6,927 nt of DNA. Origin: Eubacteriales bacterium. GTDB taxonomy: Bacteria; Bacillota; Clostridia; Christensenellales; UMGS416. Shown piece by piece: positions 1 through 5,000 of this stretch. Position 1 is the first letter of the stretch; every line of letters starts with the position of its first letter. The stretch is taken from contig JAQVWW010000061.1 of NCBI GenBank assembly GCA_028709505.1, positions 1 to 6,927 on the forward strand. Reading direction: 5' to 3'. Made by a program: the position numbers and the translations under genes. Under the pieces are notes generated by a model. The model saw nothing but the letters and a program-made list of their open reading frames with translations, was not told the DNA's origin and searched no databases.

Positions 1-1583
1 TCCGACGTCAGGCTCTTGTGGTGCGAAATGGGATCGGCGGCCACTTTAACGCCCATGTCGGTGCTGACATACAGCCACGGGCCGTTCTCAACCAGTACGT
101 CGCCGGCGAACTCCACCGGCTCATCCGAATGGTTCTGCGGCAGCGGGGCGGTAAAATCCGGCGCGCCGTCGAAGGCTTTCCACGTATCGGTCTGGCACTG
201 GCCGTTGGCGTTGACGCCCGAGGCCGCCACACGGCCGTCGGCGCGCAGGCCAACGCTGTGCCACATGCCGCCTTCGATGGCGACGATATCCTGCCACTGG
301 CTCACTTCGCACTGCAGCGCCGCGTTATCGCCGGCGGCCACGACGGTGCCGTCGGCTTTGAGTCCCAGCGTGTGGTTGCCGCCGCAGGCGACGGCCACAA
401 TGTCGGTCCAGGCGCCGACGTCGCACTGGCCGAAGGTGTTATCGCCGGTGGCCGCCACGGTGCCGTCGGCGCGCAGGCCCACCGTATGGTTTAGCCCGGC
501 GTCGACGGCTGTGATATCGCGCCAAGTCTCGATGTCACACTGGCCCGATTCGTTTAAACCCGCCCACAGCAGCGTGCCGTCGGCGCGCAGCCCAATGCTG
601 TGGTAGGCGCCGGCCGCCACGTGCGTCACGTCGGTCCAGGGCGACACGTCCAGCTGTCCCTGCAGGTTGTCGCCGGCTATCCGCACAGTACCGTCGGCGG
701 TGACCGCCAGCAGATGGTTCCAGCCGCCGGCGGCATCGACGACGCCCTGCCAGCTTTCTATGGTGTCGCGCTCGCCCAGCGCCGTGCCCAGGCACGTAAC
801 TTTGCCCGTCGGCGAGACCACCAGCGCATGGAACATGCCGCCAAACACGCTGCCCTGGGGCAGCGCGCCGCTGTGCTGCAGCGGGTTGCCGGCCAGCGCC
901 GGCGTGTCGCCGCCCAGCAGCGTATACCACGCGCCGCAGGCCAGCAGGTTGCGCGCCTGCTGGCGTTGGTCGGCAAGATAGGTCAGCCGATCGGCGGCGT
1001 AGGTTTGCATCAGCTGCGGCGCATTTTCAAAATCGCCCAGCGCCAAAAGCAGCTCCATTGCGTAGCTGTAATCGTGGGCGGCCACCGCCGCCTCGGCCTG
1101 CGTGATGACACGCCGGTTAGCGGCTATCTGCGCCTGTTGGGCGGCGTCCTGATAGTCTCCCAGTAGCGTGAACACCGCCAGCGCTTCGTCAAAGCGCTTG
1201 TTTTCCAGATAATATTGGCCGCGGGCGTATTCGACGGTATTTTGTCGGGCGGTCAGCTGCTCGTCGGGCAGCCCCAGCTGCGCCAGCACGTCCAGCGCTT
1301 CGTCGAAGCGCTGCTGCGCGCACAGCCAATCGGCTTTGGCCAGCTGCGCCGTACCGGCCCGCTCGGCTGCGTCGCGGTAATCGCCCAGCGACACAAATAG
1401 CTCAGTGCTCAGGTCGTATTGGCCGTCTTCCAGCATCGAGGCGGCCTTTTCGTAGGTGAAATACGGACGCCCCACCGTAAGGTAGAGTAGCGCCGCGCCC
1501 AGCAGCACGGCGGCGGCCACCCATACGGCCGCCGGTATGCCGTGTTTTTTAGGCGAGTGCTTCGAAGGGGGGAGCTGCGTCAT
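1..1583 (-). CDS. Membrane-anchored TPR-like / RCC1-repeat protein (C-terminus off the window)
   Basis: I translated this frame by hand from ATG at 1583 to the left edge: 527 codons, no stop. Start support: GGGAGGT (1589-1595) lies 5 nt before the ATG. Residues 1-15 are basic (K8, K12, K13); 17-37 form one hydrophobic segment, so the rest probably faces outside the membrane. Residues 41-190 hold four helical repeats of TPR type, with LGDYRDA (66-72), LGDYQDA (141-147) and LGDFENA (182-188) marking repeat ends. Residues 248-475 hold six RCC1-like blades, each GG-x-x-H, then GL-x-ADGTV, G-x-N, GQC and W-x-DI; the histidines fall at 252, 290, 328, 366, 404 and 442, exactly 38 apart. Residues 476-527 are unassigned. 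RCC1 propellers usually bind other proteins, but the partner here is unknown. No enzyme motif is visible. The gene diverges from the ssb-like gene and has its own promoter. Confidence 0.88.
   Translation of the reverse strand, partial: MTQLPPSKHSPKKHGIPAAVWVAAAVLLGAALLYLTVGRPYFTYEKAASMLEDGQYDLSTELFVSLGDYRDAAERAGTAQLAKADWLCAQQRFDEALDVLAQLGLPDEQLTARQNTVEYARGQYYLENKRFDEALAVFTLLGDYQDAAQQAQIAANRRVITQAEAAVAAHDYSYAMELLLALGDFENAPQLMQTYAADRLTYLADQRQQARNLLACGAWYTLLGGDTPALAGNPLQHSGALPQGSVFGGMFHALVVSPTGKVTCLGTALGERDTIESWQGVVDAAGGWNHLLAVTADGTVRIAGDNLQGQLDVSPWTDVTHVAAGAYHSIGLRADGTLLWAGLNESGQCDIETWRDITAVDAGLNHTVGLRADGTVAATGDNTFGQCDVGAWTDIVAVACGGNHTLGLKADGTVVAAGDNAALQCEVSQWQDIVAIEGGMWHSVGLRADGRVAASGVNANGQCQTDTWKAFDGAPDFTAPLPQNHSDEPVEFAGDVLVENGPWLYVSTDMGVKVAADPISHHKSLTS
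159..842 (-). repeat. Six tandem 114-bp units encoding RCC1-like blades
   Basis: The conserved histidine codons begin (minus strand) at 830, 716, 602, 488, 374 and 260, an unbroken 114-bp period. The first copy is the most diverged: it has PTGKV in place of ADGTV and lacks GQC. Copies 3-6 are most alike, with repeated LRADGT and GQC coding. This is protein-coding repetition, not a DNA satellite. Confidence 0.85.
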
Positions 1584-1619
1584 GTCGGACCTCCCGATAA
1601 ATAGTAATAAGTTTTTACC

Positions 1620-1648
1620 ATTATAAAGAATTGTGATAAAAATCGCAA
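1620..1648 (-). promoter_or_regulatory. Sigma-A-type promoter for the RCC1-repeat gene
   Basis: On the minus strand, TTGCGA (1648-1643) is followed after exactly 17 bp by a perfect TATAAT (1625-1620). The predicted start is near 1613, giving a 5' leader of about 30 nt that includes the GGGAGGT ribosome binding site. The surrounding sequence is AT-rich compared with both flanking genes. Confidence 0.75.
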
Positions 1649-1663
1649 TCCTTTGGCCAAAAC

Positions 1664-1681
1664 GTCGGCCGAGCGGCCGAC
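1664..1681. promoter_or_regulatory. Perfect 8-bp inverted repeat in the divergent intergenic region
   Basis: GTCGGCCG-AG-CGGCCGAC is a perfect dyad of 8-bp arms with a 2-bp centre. It lies about 16 bp upstream of the minus-strand -35 box and directly before CATAAT (1681-1686), a possible -10 for the plus-strand ssb-like gene that lacks a recognisable -35. Its position fits an operator for one or both genes. It could instead form a 7-bp hairpin with a GAGC loop in RNA. No T-run follows, so it is not an intrinsic terminator. Confidence 0.4.
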
Positions 1682-1725
1682 ATAATCACTAGGCACGCGG
1701 CATATGTTGAAAGGAGCTTTAACAA

Positions 1726-1743
1726 ATGTACGACGCGGAGTGA
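1726..1743 (+). CDS. Possible five-codon leader ORF (MYDAE)
   Basis: ATG at 1726 has a better Shine-Dalgarno (AAGGAG, 1711-1716, 9-nt spacer) than the ssb-like start. It reads Met-Tyr-Asp-Ala-Glu and stops at TGA (1741-1743), four bases before the ATG at 1748. The two frames differ. Such an arrangement can couple translation by termination and reinitiation, but chance cannot be excluded because AAGGAG could also help recruit ribosomes to 1748. Confidence 0.25.
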   Translation: MYDAE

Positions 1744-1747
1744 TAAG

Positions 1748-2359
1748 ATGGATACGGAAAATAACCAGATAACCATACGCGGGCGGGTGGTAGAGGATCC
1801 GACGTATTCGCATAGCATGTATGCGGAGAATTTTTATAACCTGGTGGTAGACGTACCCCGGCTGTCCGGCGTGTGCGATCGGCTGCCGGTTACGGTGTCC
1901 GACCGGCTGCTGGATTTGATGAATATCGACGCCGACGACGATATTCTCGTAATGGGTCAGCTGCGATCGTACAACCACGTGGTGGACACTCGCAGCCGCC
2001 TTATTTTGACGGTGTTCGCTCGCCACGTCTCGCCCGGCGACGACCGCACCGATAACCCCAACCAGGTCATGCTGGATGGGTACCTGTGCCGTGCGCCGGT
2101 GTACCGTACGACGCCTTTTGGCCGCGAGATAGCCGATATCCTGCTGGCGGTCAACCGCTCTTATAATAAGTCTGATTACATCCCTGCCATTGCCTGGGGC
2201 CGCAACGCCCGCTTTGCCCAGCGCCTGCAGGTAGGTAGTCGCATCATCATCCACGGCAGGATGCAAAGCCGCGCCTACGAAAAGCATCTGGACGATGGCA
2301 CCGTCGAGGTGCGCACTGCCTATGAGGTATCGGTCTCATCCATCGAAACGGTGCCTTGA
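1748..2359 (+). CDS. Tandem-OB-fold single-stranded DNA-binding protein
   Basis: A 203-residue protein that probably binds single-stranded DNA during replication, repair or recombination. Residues 107-200 resemble an SSB OB fold closely: LDGYLCRAPVYRTTPFGREI (109-128), LAVNRSYNKSDYIPAIAWGR (133-152), then VGSRIIIHGRMQSRAYEK. Residues 7-94 form a second, more diverged OB-like unit with IRGRVVEDPTYSH, FYNLVVDVPRLS, LPVTVSDRLL and VMGQLRSYN. Classical bacterial SSB has one OB fold per chain and an acidic tail ending DDDIPF; here the protein ends in SSIETVP and has no such tail. I associate this two-domain form with Clostridia, usually as a paralogue of the main SSB, so I do not assign ssb. The start is supported by CGGAG (1736-1740), 7 nt upstream. 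The gene appears monocistronic, with a terminator just after it. Confidence 0.85.
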   Translation: MDTENNQITIRGRVVEDPTYSHSMYAENFYNLVVDVPRLSGVCDRLPVTVSDRLLDLMNIDADDDILVMGQLRSYNHVVDTRSRLILTVFARHVSPGDDRTDNPNQVMLDGYLCRAPVYRTTPFGREIADILLAVNRSYNKSDYIPAIAWGRNARFAQRLQVGSRIIIHGRMQSRAYEKHLDDGTVEVRTAYEVSVSSIETVP

Positions 2360-2372
2360 CGCCGCCTGCGCG

Positions 2373-2384
2373 TACCGATCGGTA
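2373..2384. repeat. 12-bp perfect palindrome between ssb-like stop and terminator
   Basis: TACCGATCGGTA is a perfect palindrome 13 bp after the ssb-like stop codon and 6 bp before the terminator stem. As RNA it gives only a short, tight hairpin. It may be a protein-binding site, a spacer structure or chance. Confidence 0.25.
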
Positions 2385-2390
2385 GCCACG

Positions 2391-2421
2391 CCGCCGGGGC
2401 ATAAGCCCAGGCGGTTTTTTT
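2391..2421 (+). terminator. Intrinsic terminator of the ssb-like gene
   Basis: The stem pairs CCGCC with GGCGG, has one G/A mismatch, then GGGC with GCCC around an ATAA loop (2391-2414). Seven Ts follow at 2415-2421. The hairpin starts 31 bp after the stop codon. The opposite strand has no T-run after the stem, so termination should act on plus-strand transcripts only. Confidence 0.88.
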
Positions 2422-2761
2422 GCCCAAAGGCGCATCGTCCGGGCGGATGGCGCAAAGAATACTTTTATAGCGCAGCATAAGAGAGAAACGCTTGGGGCAG
2501 GCGTATGCGGCCCGGTTGACCTAAAGGGCATAAAAAATTTTGGCCGGCCAGCTTTTACGCGCGCCCGCTTTTTTTTTGCCGTGCGATAAAAAGTGTCTTT
2601 CCCTGCCCGGAAATGCGCAAATAAACCGCATGCCGTGTTGAAACGTGTCCGCAATTTGTCGCAACCGCGCTGTAATACGCACAATTGCACTCAAACGGCA
2701 GGGAACCGCAGGCTGCTTTGCCCGGGCGATTTTTGCCAGGTTTTCCGAGTGAAAACAGGCC
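2422..2761. other. Intergenic stretch without a credible gene
   Basis: This stretch, between the ssb-like terminator and the atp promoter, has frequent A/T runs and no frame with a convincing protein or ribosome binding site. It contains TGGCCGGCCA (2541-2550), a run of nine Ts (2569-2577) without a good hairpin before it, and the nested inverted repeats listed separately at 2599-2705. I found no tRNA-like or rRNA-like sequence and no mobile-element ends. Confidence 0.6.
2599..2705 (+). ncRNA. Possible structured RNA defined by nested inverted repeats
   Basis: A perfect 9-bp outer pair, TTCCCTGCC (2599-2607) with GGCAGGGAA (2697-2705), encloses two inner stems. ATGCG (2613-2617) pairs with CGCAT (2627-2631) around a 9-nt loop. 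GCAATTTGT (2651-2659) pairs with ACAATTGC (2681-2688) with one bulged base. Together they would form a multibranch fold of about 107 nt. I see no clear promoter for it and do not recognise a known RNA class. The strand is arbitrary because the pairing is similar on both. Confidence 0.22.
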
Positions 2762-2790
2762 TTGCTTATTTGATTTTGTTGCAGTATCAT
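2762..2790 (+). promoter_or_regulatory. Sigma-A-type promoter of the atp operon
   Basis: TTGCTT (2762-2767) and TATCAT (2785-2790) are 17 bp apart. The -10 box matches TATAAT at five of six positions and the -35 keeps TTG. The predicted start near 2797 gives a leader of about 160 nt before the atpI-like gene. The position upstream of all atp genes, after the terminator of the preceding gene, fits an operon promoter. Confidence 0.6.
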
Positions 2791-2796
2791 AACGGC

Positions 2797-2814
2797 ATTG
2801 GAGGCTGCTCCAAT
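2797..2814 (+). promoter_or_regulatory. Hairpin at the predicted 5' end of the atp transcript
   Basis: ATTGGAG (2797-2803) pairs perfectly with CTCCAAT (2808-2814) around a GCTG loop. It begins 7 nt after the -10 box, so the transcript would start at or near the stem base. Such 5' stems can protect mRNA from decay. It is followed by an A-run rather than a T-run, so it is not a plus-strand terminator. As DNA it could also be an operator overlapping the start site. Confidence 0.4.
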
Positions 2815-2893
2815 CAAAAAAGTGATAACGTGTCGTTCGTTTGGAAACATGCTTTTTGGACGCTCATGAAAGAGGCCCTGCGCAGCGCCGGTC

Positions 2894-2924
2894 GGACACT
2901 TTGCCCCAAGGTGATCAAAGTTCC
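2894..2924 (+). promoter_or_regulatory. Second stem-loop in the atp leader
   Basis: GGA-c-ACTTTG (2894-2903) pairs with CAAAGT-TCC (2916-2924): nine base pairs with one bulged C and a 12-nt loop. It lies about 35 nt before the atpI-like start codon. No T-run follows. The role is unknown; a leader regulatory or mRNA-processing structure is possible. Confidence 0.3.
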
Positions 2925-2958
2925 CAAGGATCGAACGAAAGGATAGGAATCGTTACCT

Positions 2959-3228
2959 ATGTGGATTGTGGTAGGTTTTGCCGCGGTGGGTATCGCGGTG
3001 GGGCTGGTGCAATTTTTGATAGGGCGGCGTCTGCTGCGGGCGCACAAGCCGATGCTTTTCTCCATATTGTATTTGTTGGAGAGGCTACTGGCGGATGCGT
3101 TGGTGCTGGTGGCCGCGTGGAGGGTATCCAACCCGGCGCTGCTGAGCGCGGCGGTGGCGCTGTCTACGGCGCACATCGCCTTTGCGGCGGCGCTGCTGTA
3201 CGTGTCGTCAAAAGGAGAAGGCAAGTGA
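2959..3228 (+). CDS. Short AtpI-like membrane protein
   Basis: An 89-residue hydrophobic protein with three predicted membrane helices (about 2-22, 32-54 and 60-82). It is the first gene of the atp cluster, the usual place of atpI, whose product helps assemble the c-ring. GIAVGLVQFLIGRRLL (11-26) resembles the glycine-rich helix of the ATP synthase I family. E. coli AtpI has about 126 residues and four helices, so the first helix seems absent here. The middle helix carries E41, R42 and D46, unusual inside a membrane. The Shine-Dalgarno is modest (AGGA, 2945-2948, 10-nt spacer). The stop lies one base before the atpB start, so the two are probably translationally coupled. The identity rests mostly on position and topology, hence no symbol. 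Confidence 0.6.
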   Translation: MWIVVGFAAVGIAVGLVQFLIGRRLLRAHKPMLFSILYLLERLLADALVLVAAWRVSNPALLSAAVALSTAHIAFAAALLYVSSKGEGK

Positions 3229-3229
3229 T

Positions 3230-3934
3230 ATGAATATTTCCATCGATACCGAGGTGCTGGCCCATCTGCCCGACGGCATTGCGCTCTTTGGCGGCATGCC
3301 CATCACCAATACGCTGGTCACGGCGCTGGTCGCCAGCGCCGCGCTGATGGTGCTGGCGCTGCTGGCCCGCATTTTTGCGCTGCCCAGGTTTCGCGAGCAG
3401 CCTGCCGGCGTACAGAACGTACTGGAACTGATGGTGGAGGGCATGCAGCGCTACACCATCGGCCGCCTGGGCGACGGCCTGGGCAACCAGCTGGCGCCGT
3501 ATATGTTTACGATAGCCGCCTTCATCGGCATGAACGGTTTTCTTGAACTTATCGGCATCGGCGTGGCGCGCCCGGCGCCCAGCGATTTGAACTGTACCTT
3601 TGGCCTGGCGCTGGTCACCTTTGTGCTCATACAGGTGTACGGCATCAAGAAGAAGGGTATAAAAGGCCGTTTAAAATCTTATGCTACACCTAGCCCGGTC
3701 ATTTTTCCCATCAAGTTGGTGACCGATCTGGCGGTGCCGGTATCGCTGGCCTGCCGGATGTTTGGCAACATCTTAGGCGGCATGATCGTCATGGAGCTGC
3801 TCTATTCGGTGGCGGCGCTGTCGTTCGTGCTGCCGGCGTTCCTGTCGGCGTACTTTACCGTGTTCCATACCGGTATGCAGGTGTTCATCTTCATCACGCT
3901 ATCCCTCGCTTTTATTGAAGAAGCGGTGGAATAA
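3230..3934 (+). CDS. atpB: ATP synthase F0 subunit a
   Basis: Membrane subunit a provides the two half-channels through which ions reach and leave the c-ring. The protein has 234 residues with about five membrane helices. The essential stator arginine is R176 in SLACRMFGNILGG, with N180 following. ARPAPSDLNCTFGLAL is the family's P-x-SDLN-x-T-x-GLAL signature, and Q217 in HTGMQVFIF matches the conserved glutamine of the last helix. A start at 3182 is possible in frame but would overlap the previous gene with a cysteine- and arginine-rich extension. ATG 3230 is preferred: it has AAGGAG (3212-3217, 12-nt spacer) and gives a typical N-terminus. The C-terminus ends in FIEEAVE rather than the more usual histidine-containing tail. 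Confidence 0.96.
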   Translation: MNISIDTEVLAHLPDGIALFGGMPITNTLVTALVASAALMVLALLARIFALPRFREQPAGVQNVLELMVEGMQRYTIGRLGDGLGNQLAPYMFTIAAFIGMNGFLELIGIGVARPAPSDLNCTFGLALVTFVLIQVYGIKKKGIKGRLKSYATPSPVIFPIKLVTDLAVPVSLACRMFGNILGGMIVMELLYSVAALSFVLPAFLSAYFTVFHTGMQVFIFITLSLAFIEEAVE

Positions 3935-3947
3935 AATTTGAAATGCT

Positions 3948-3960
3948 GCGGAATATCCGC
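3948..3960 (+). promoter_or_regulatory. Hairpin directly before the atpE ribosome binding site
   Basis: GCGGA-ATA-TCCGC is a perfect 5-bp stem with a 3-nt loop, ending two bases before AGGAGG (3963-3968) of atpE. The c subunit is needed in many more copies than its neighbours, so a structure here could mark mRNA processing or aid translation. The stem is short and could be chance. Confidence 0.3.
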
Positions 3961-3976
3961 GCAGGAGGTACGTAAC

Positions 3977-4207
3977 ATGAGTCCCAATGGTTTAATTGCT
4001 TTGGCCGCAGGGCTGGCCGTATTTACAGGACTGGGCGCGGGTATCGGCATGAGCCTGGCCACCGGCCGCGCCGCCGAAGCCGTCTCGCGCCAACCCGAAG
4101 CTTCGGGCAAGATCAACAGCATTCTGATTTTGGGCCTAGCCATTACCGAGTCGACGGCCATTTACGGCTTCGTTATCGCGCTGATGTTGCTGGCGAAGAT
4201 CGTATAA
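3977..4207 (+). CDS. atpE: ATP synthase F0 subunit c
   Basis: Subunit c forms the rotating membrane ring that carries the coupling ion. The protein has 76 residues and two helices: helix 1 with the glycine pattern G18-x-G-x-G-x-G24, the polar loop with SRQPEASGK (37-45), and helix 2 with the ion-binding glutamate E58 in ITESTAIYG. Aligned with the Na+-binding c subunit of Ilyobacter tartaricus (offset 7), S59, T60 and Y63 match Ser66, Thr67 and Tyr70, but M25 stands where Gln32 would be. ATG 3977 is chosen over an in-frame ATG at 3938 because AGGAGG (3963-3968) lies 8 nt before it; the longer form would add 13 atypical residues. Confidence 0.96.
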   Translation: MSPNGLIALAAGLAVFTGLGAGIGMSLATGRAAEAVSRQPEASGKINSILILGLAITESTAIYGFVIALMLLAKIV

Positions 4208-4262
4208 ACGCGCAGGTGCCGGCATGACGTCGGCTGGACAATCAAGGCAGGAGGAATCCTAG

Positions 4263-4748
4263 ATGCTGGGGCTGGATATTAGGCTGGTGTTGGCCTATCT
4301 TATCAACGTTGCCATACTGTTTATCTTTTTGCGGCTGGTGCTGTATAAGCCGGTGCGCAAGTTTTTAAAGGAGCGCGAGTTGCGCTTTGTTGCGCAGCGC
4401 GAGGACATCGACGCCGAAAAACAGGCGGCCCAGGCCACCAAGGAGCAGTACGACACACTGCTGCAAACGGCGCACGACGAAGGCGCCGCCGTCATTCGCG
4501 ACAGCCGAAGCCAGGCCAACCAGCGGGCCGAGGCCATTTTGAGCGAGGCGCGCCAGCAGGCGGTGGATATCGTCGAGCGGGCCCGGCGTGAAGTGGCCGA
4601 GGAGAGGCGAGTGGCCAAGCAGGCCATGCACGACGAAATTGCCAATCTGGCCGTTGAAATCGCCGCCAAGATACTGGAGCGCGAGGTCAGCGCCCAGGAC
4701 AGCAAGAATATTATCGAGCAATTCCTGCACAAGGAAAGGATAGGCTGA
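4263..4748 (+). CDS. atpF: ATP synthase F0 subunit b
   Basis: Subunit b forms the peripheral stalk that holds the catalytic head against rotation. The protein has 161 residues, a normal length. One membrane helix (about 5-27) leads into YKPVRKFLKERE (28-39), the usual KP-x-x-x-FL-x-x-R junction. A long charged alanine-rich coiled coil (about 35-140) follows, and the tail AVEIAAKILEREVSAQD fits the delta-binding end. AGGAGG (4249-4254) stands 8 nt before ATG. The gene is separated from atpE by 55 bp and from atpH by one base. It is not fused to delta, as happens in some Actinobacteria. Confidence 0.95.
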   Translation: MLGLDIRLVLAYLINVAILFIFLRLVLYKPVRKFLKERELRFVAQREDIDAEKQAAQATKEQYDTLLQTAHDEGAAVIRDSRSQANQRAEAILSEARQQAVDIVERARREVAEERRVAKQAMHDEIANLAVEIAAKILEREVSAQDSKNIIEQFLHKERIG

Positions 4749-4749
4749 C

Positions 4750-4974
4750 ATGGAGGGCAAGTTGATTGCGGCGCACCCGGTGGACGACGAAACGCTGCGC
4801 CGCGTGGAAGAGCGGTTTACCCGCTATTTCGGGCAGAGCGTCACGCTGCAGGTGGAGCTGGACAGGGCGCTGATGGCGGGGTTTGTCGTCACCGTCAACC
4901 ACCTGCGCTTTGATTACAGCGTGCGCGCCAAGCTTTCGGCGATGAAAAAATATCTGCTGACGCAGCAAAGCTGA
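4750..4974 (+). CDS. atpH: ATP synthase F1 subunit delta, C-terminal domain only
   Basis: The protein has 74 residues, against about 175-180 in the family. All of it aligns with the C-terminal domain that contacts subunit b: IAAHPVDDETL (6-16) matches the usual SA-x-PL-x-x-E-x-x-x-L start, VELDRALMAGFVVTV (35-49) matches V-D-P-S-L-I-G-G-V-x-V-x-V, and FDYSVRAKLSAMKKYL (54-69) matches the final D-x-S-V-x-x-K-L helix. The N-terminal six-helix domain, which caps the alpha subunits, is absent. Subunit b ends one base before this ATG and fills the upstream DNA, so no missing exon or frameshifted half is visible. A Shine-Dalgarno (AAAGGA, 4735-4740, 9-nt spacer) inside the end of atpF supports the start. 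The gene is intact and in the normal operon position, which argues against simple decay. Confidence 0.85.
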   Translation: MEGKLIAAHPVDDETLRRVEERFTRYFGQSVTLQVELDRALMAGFVVTVNHLRFDYSVRAKLSAMKKYLLTQQS

Positions 4975-5000
4975 GCCCAATGGCCTAAGGAGTAGCGATT

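Noticed and set aside
16..606. Plus-strand ORFs of 158-196 codons across the left end
   Set aside because: They are repetitive only because they lie opposite the 114-bp coding repeat; the minus-strand RCC1-like frame is open throughout and explains the sequence.
159..842. CRISPR-like or satellite array from the regular 114-bp spacing
   Set aside because: The units are contiguous protein-coding blades with codon-level divergence and no spacers.
1580..2287. Minus-strand ORF of 235 codons opposite the ssb-like gene
   Set aside because: It overlaps a clearly recognisable plus-strand protein and has no family motif; it is an antisense shadow.
2541..2577. GC palindrome followed by nine Ts as a second terminator
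   Set aside because: The palindrome is 18 bp from the T-run and the sequence between does not form a good stem.
2247..2850. Minus-strand ORFs of 109-147 codons in the intergenic region
   Set aside because: No ribosome binding site or recognisable domain; they cross the ssb-like terminator or the atp promoter.
2593..2946. Plus-strand ORF of 117 codons before the atpI-like gene
   Set aside because: No ribosome binding site, no family resemblance, and it spans the atp promoter and leader hairpins.
2866..2946. 26-residue ORF (MKEALRSAG...) as a relict AtpZ-type gene
   Set aside because: No good Shine-Dalgarno, no membrane segment and no resemblance to that family.
4263..4974. Frameshift that split a full-length delta or a b-delta fusion
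   Set aside because: atpF is normal in length and motif content to its stop, and no delta N-terminal sequence is visible in any frame there.
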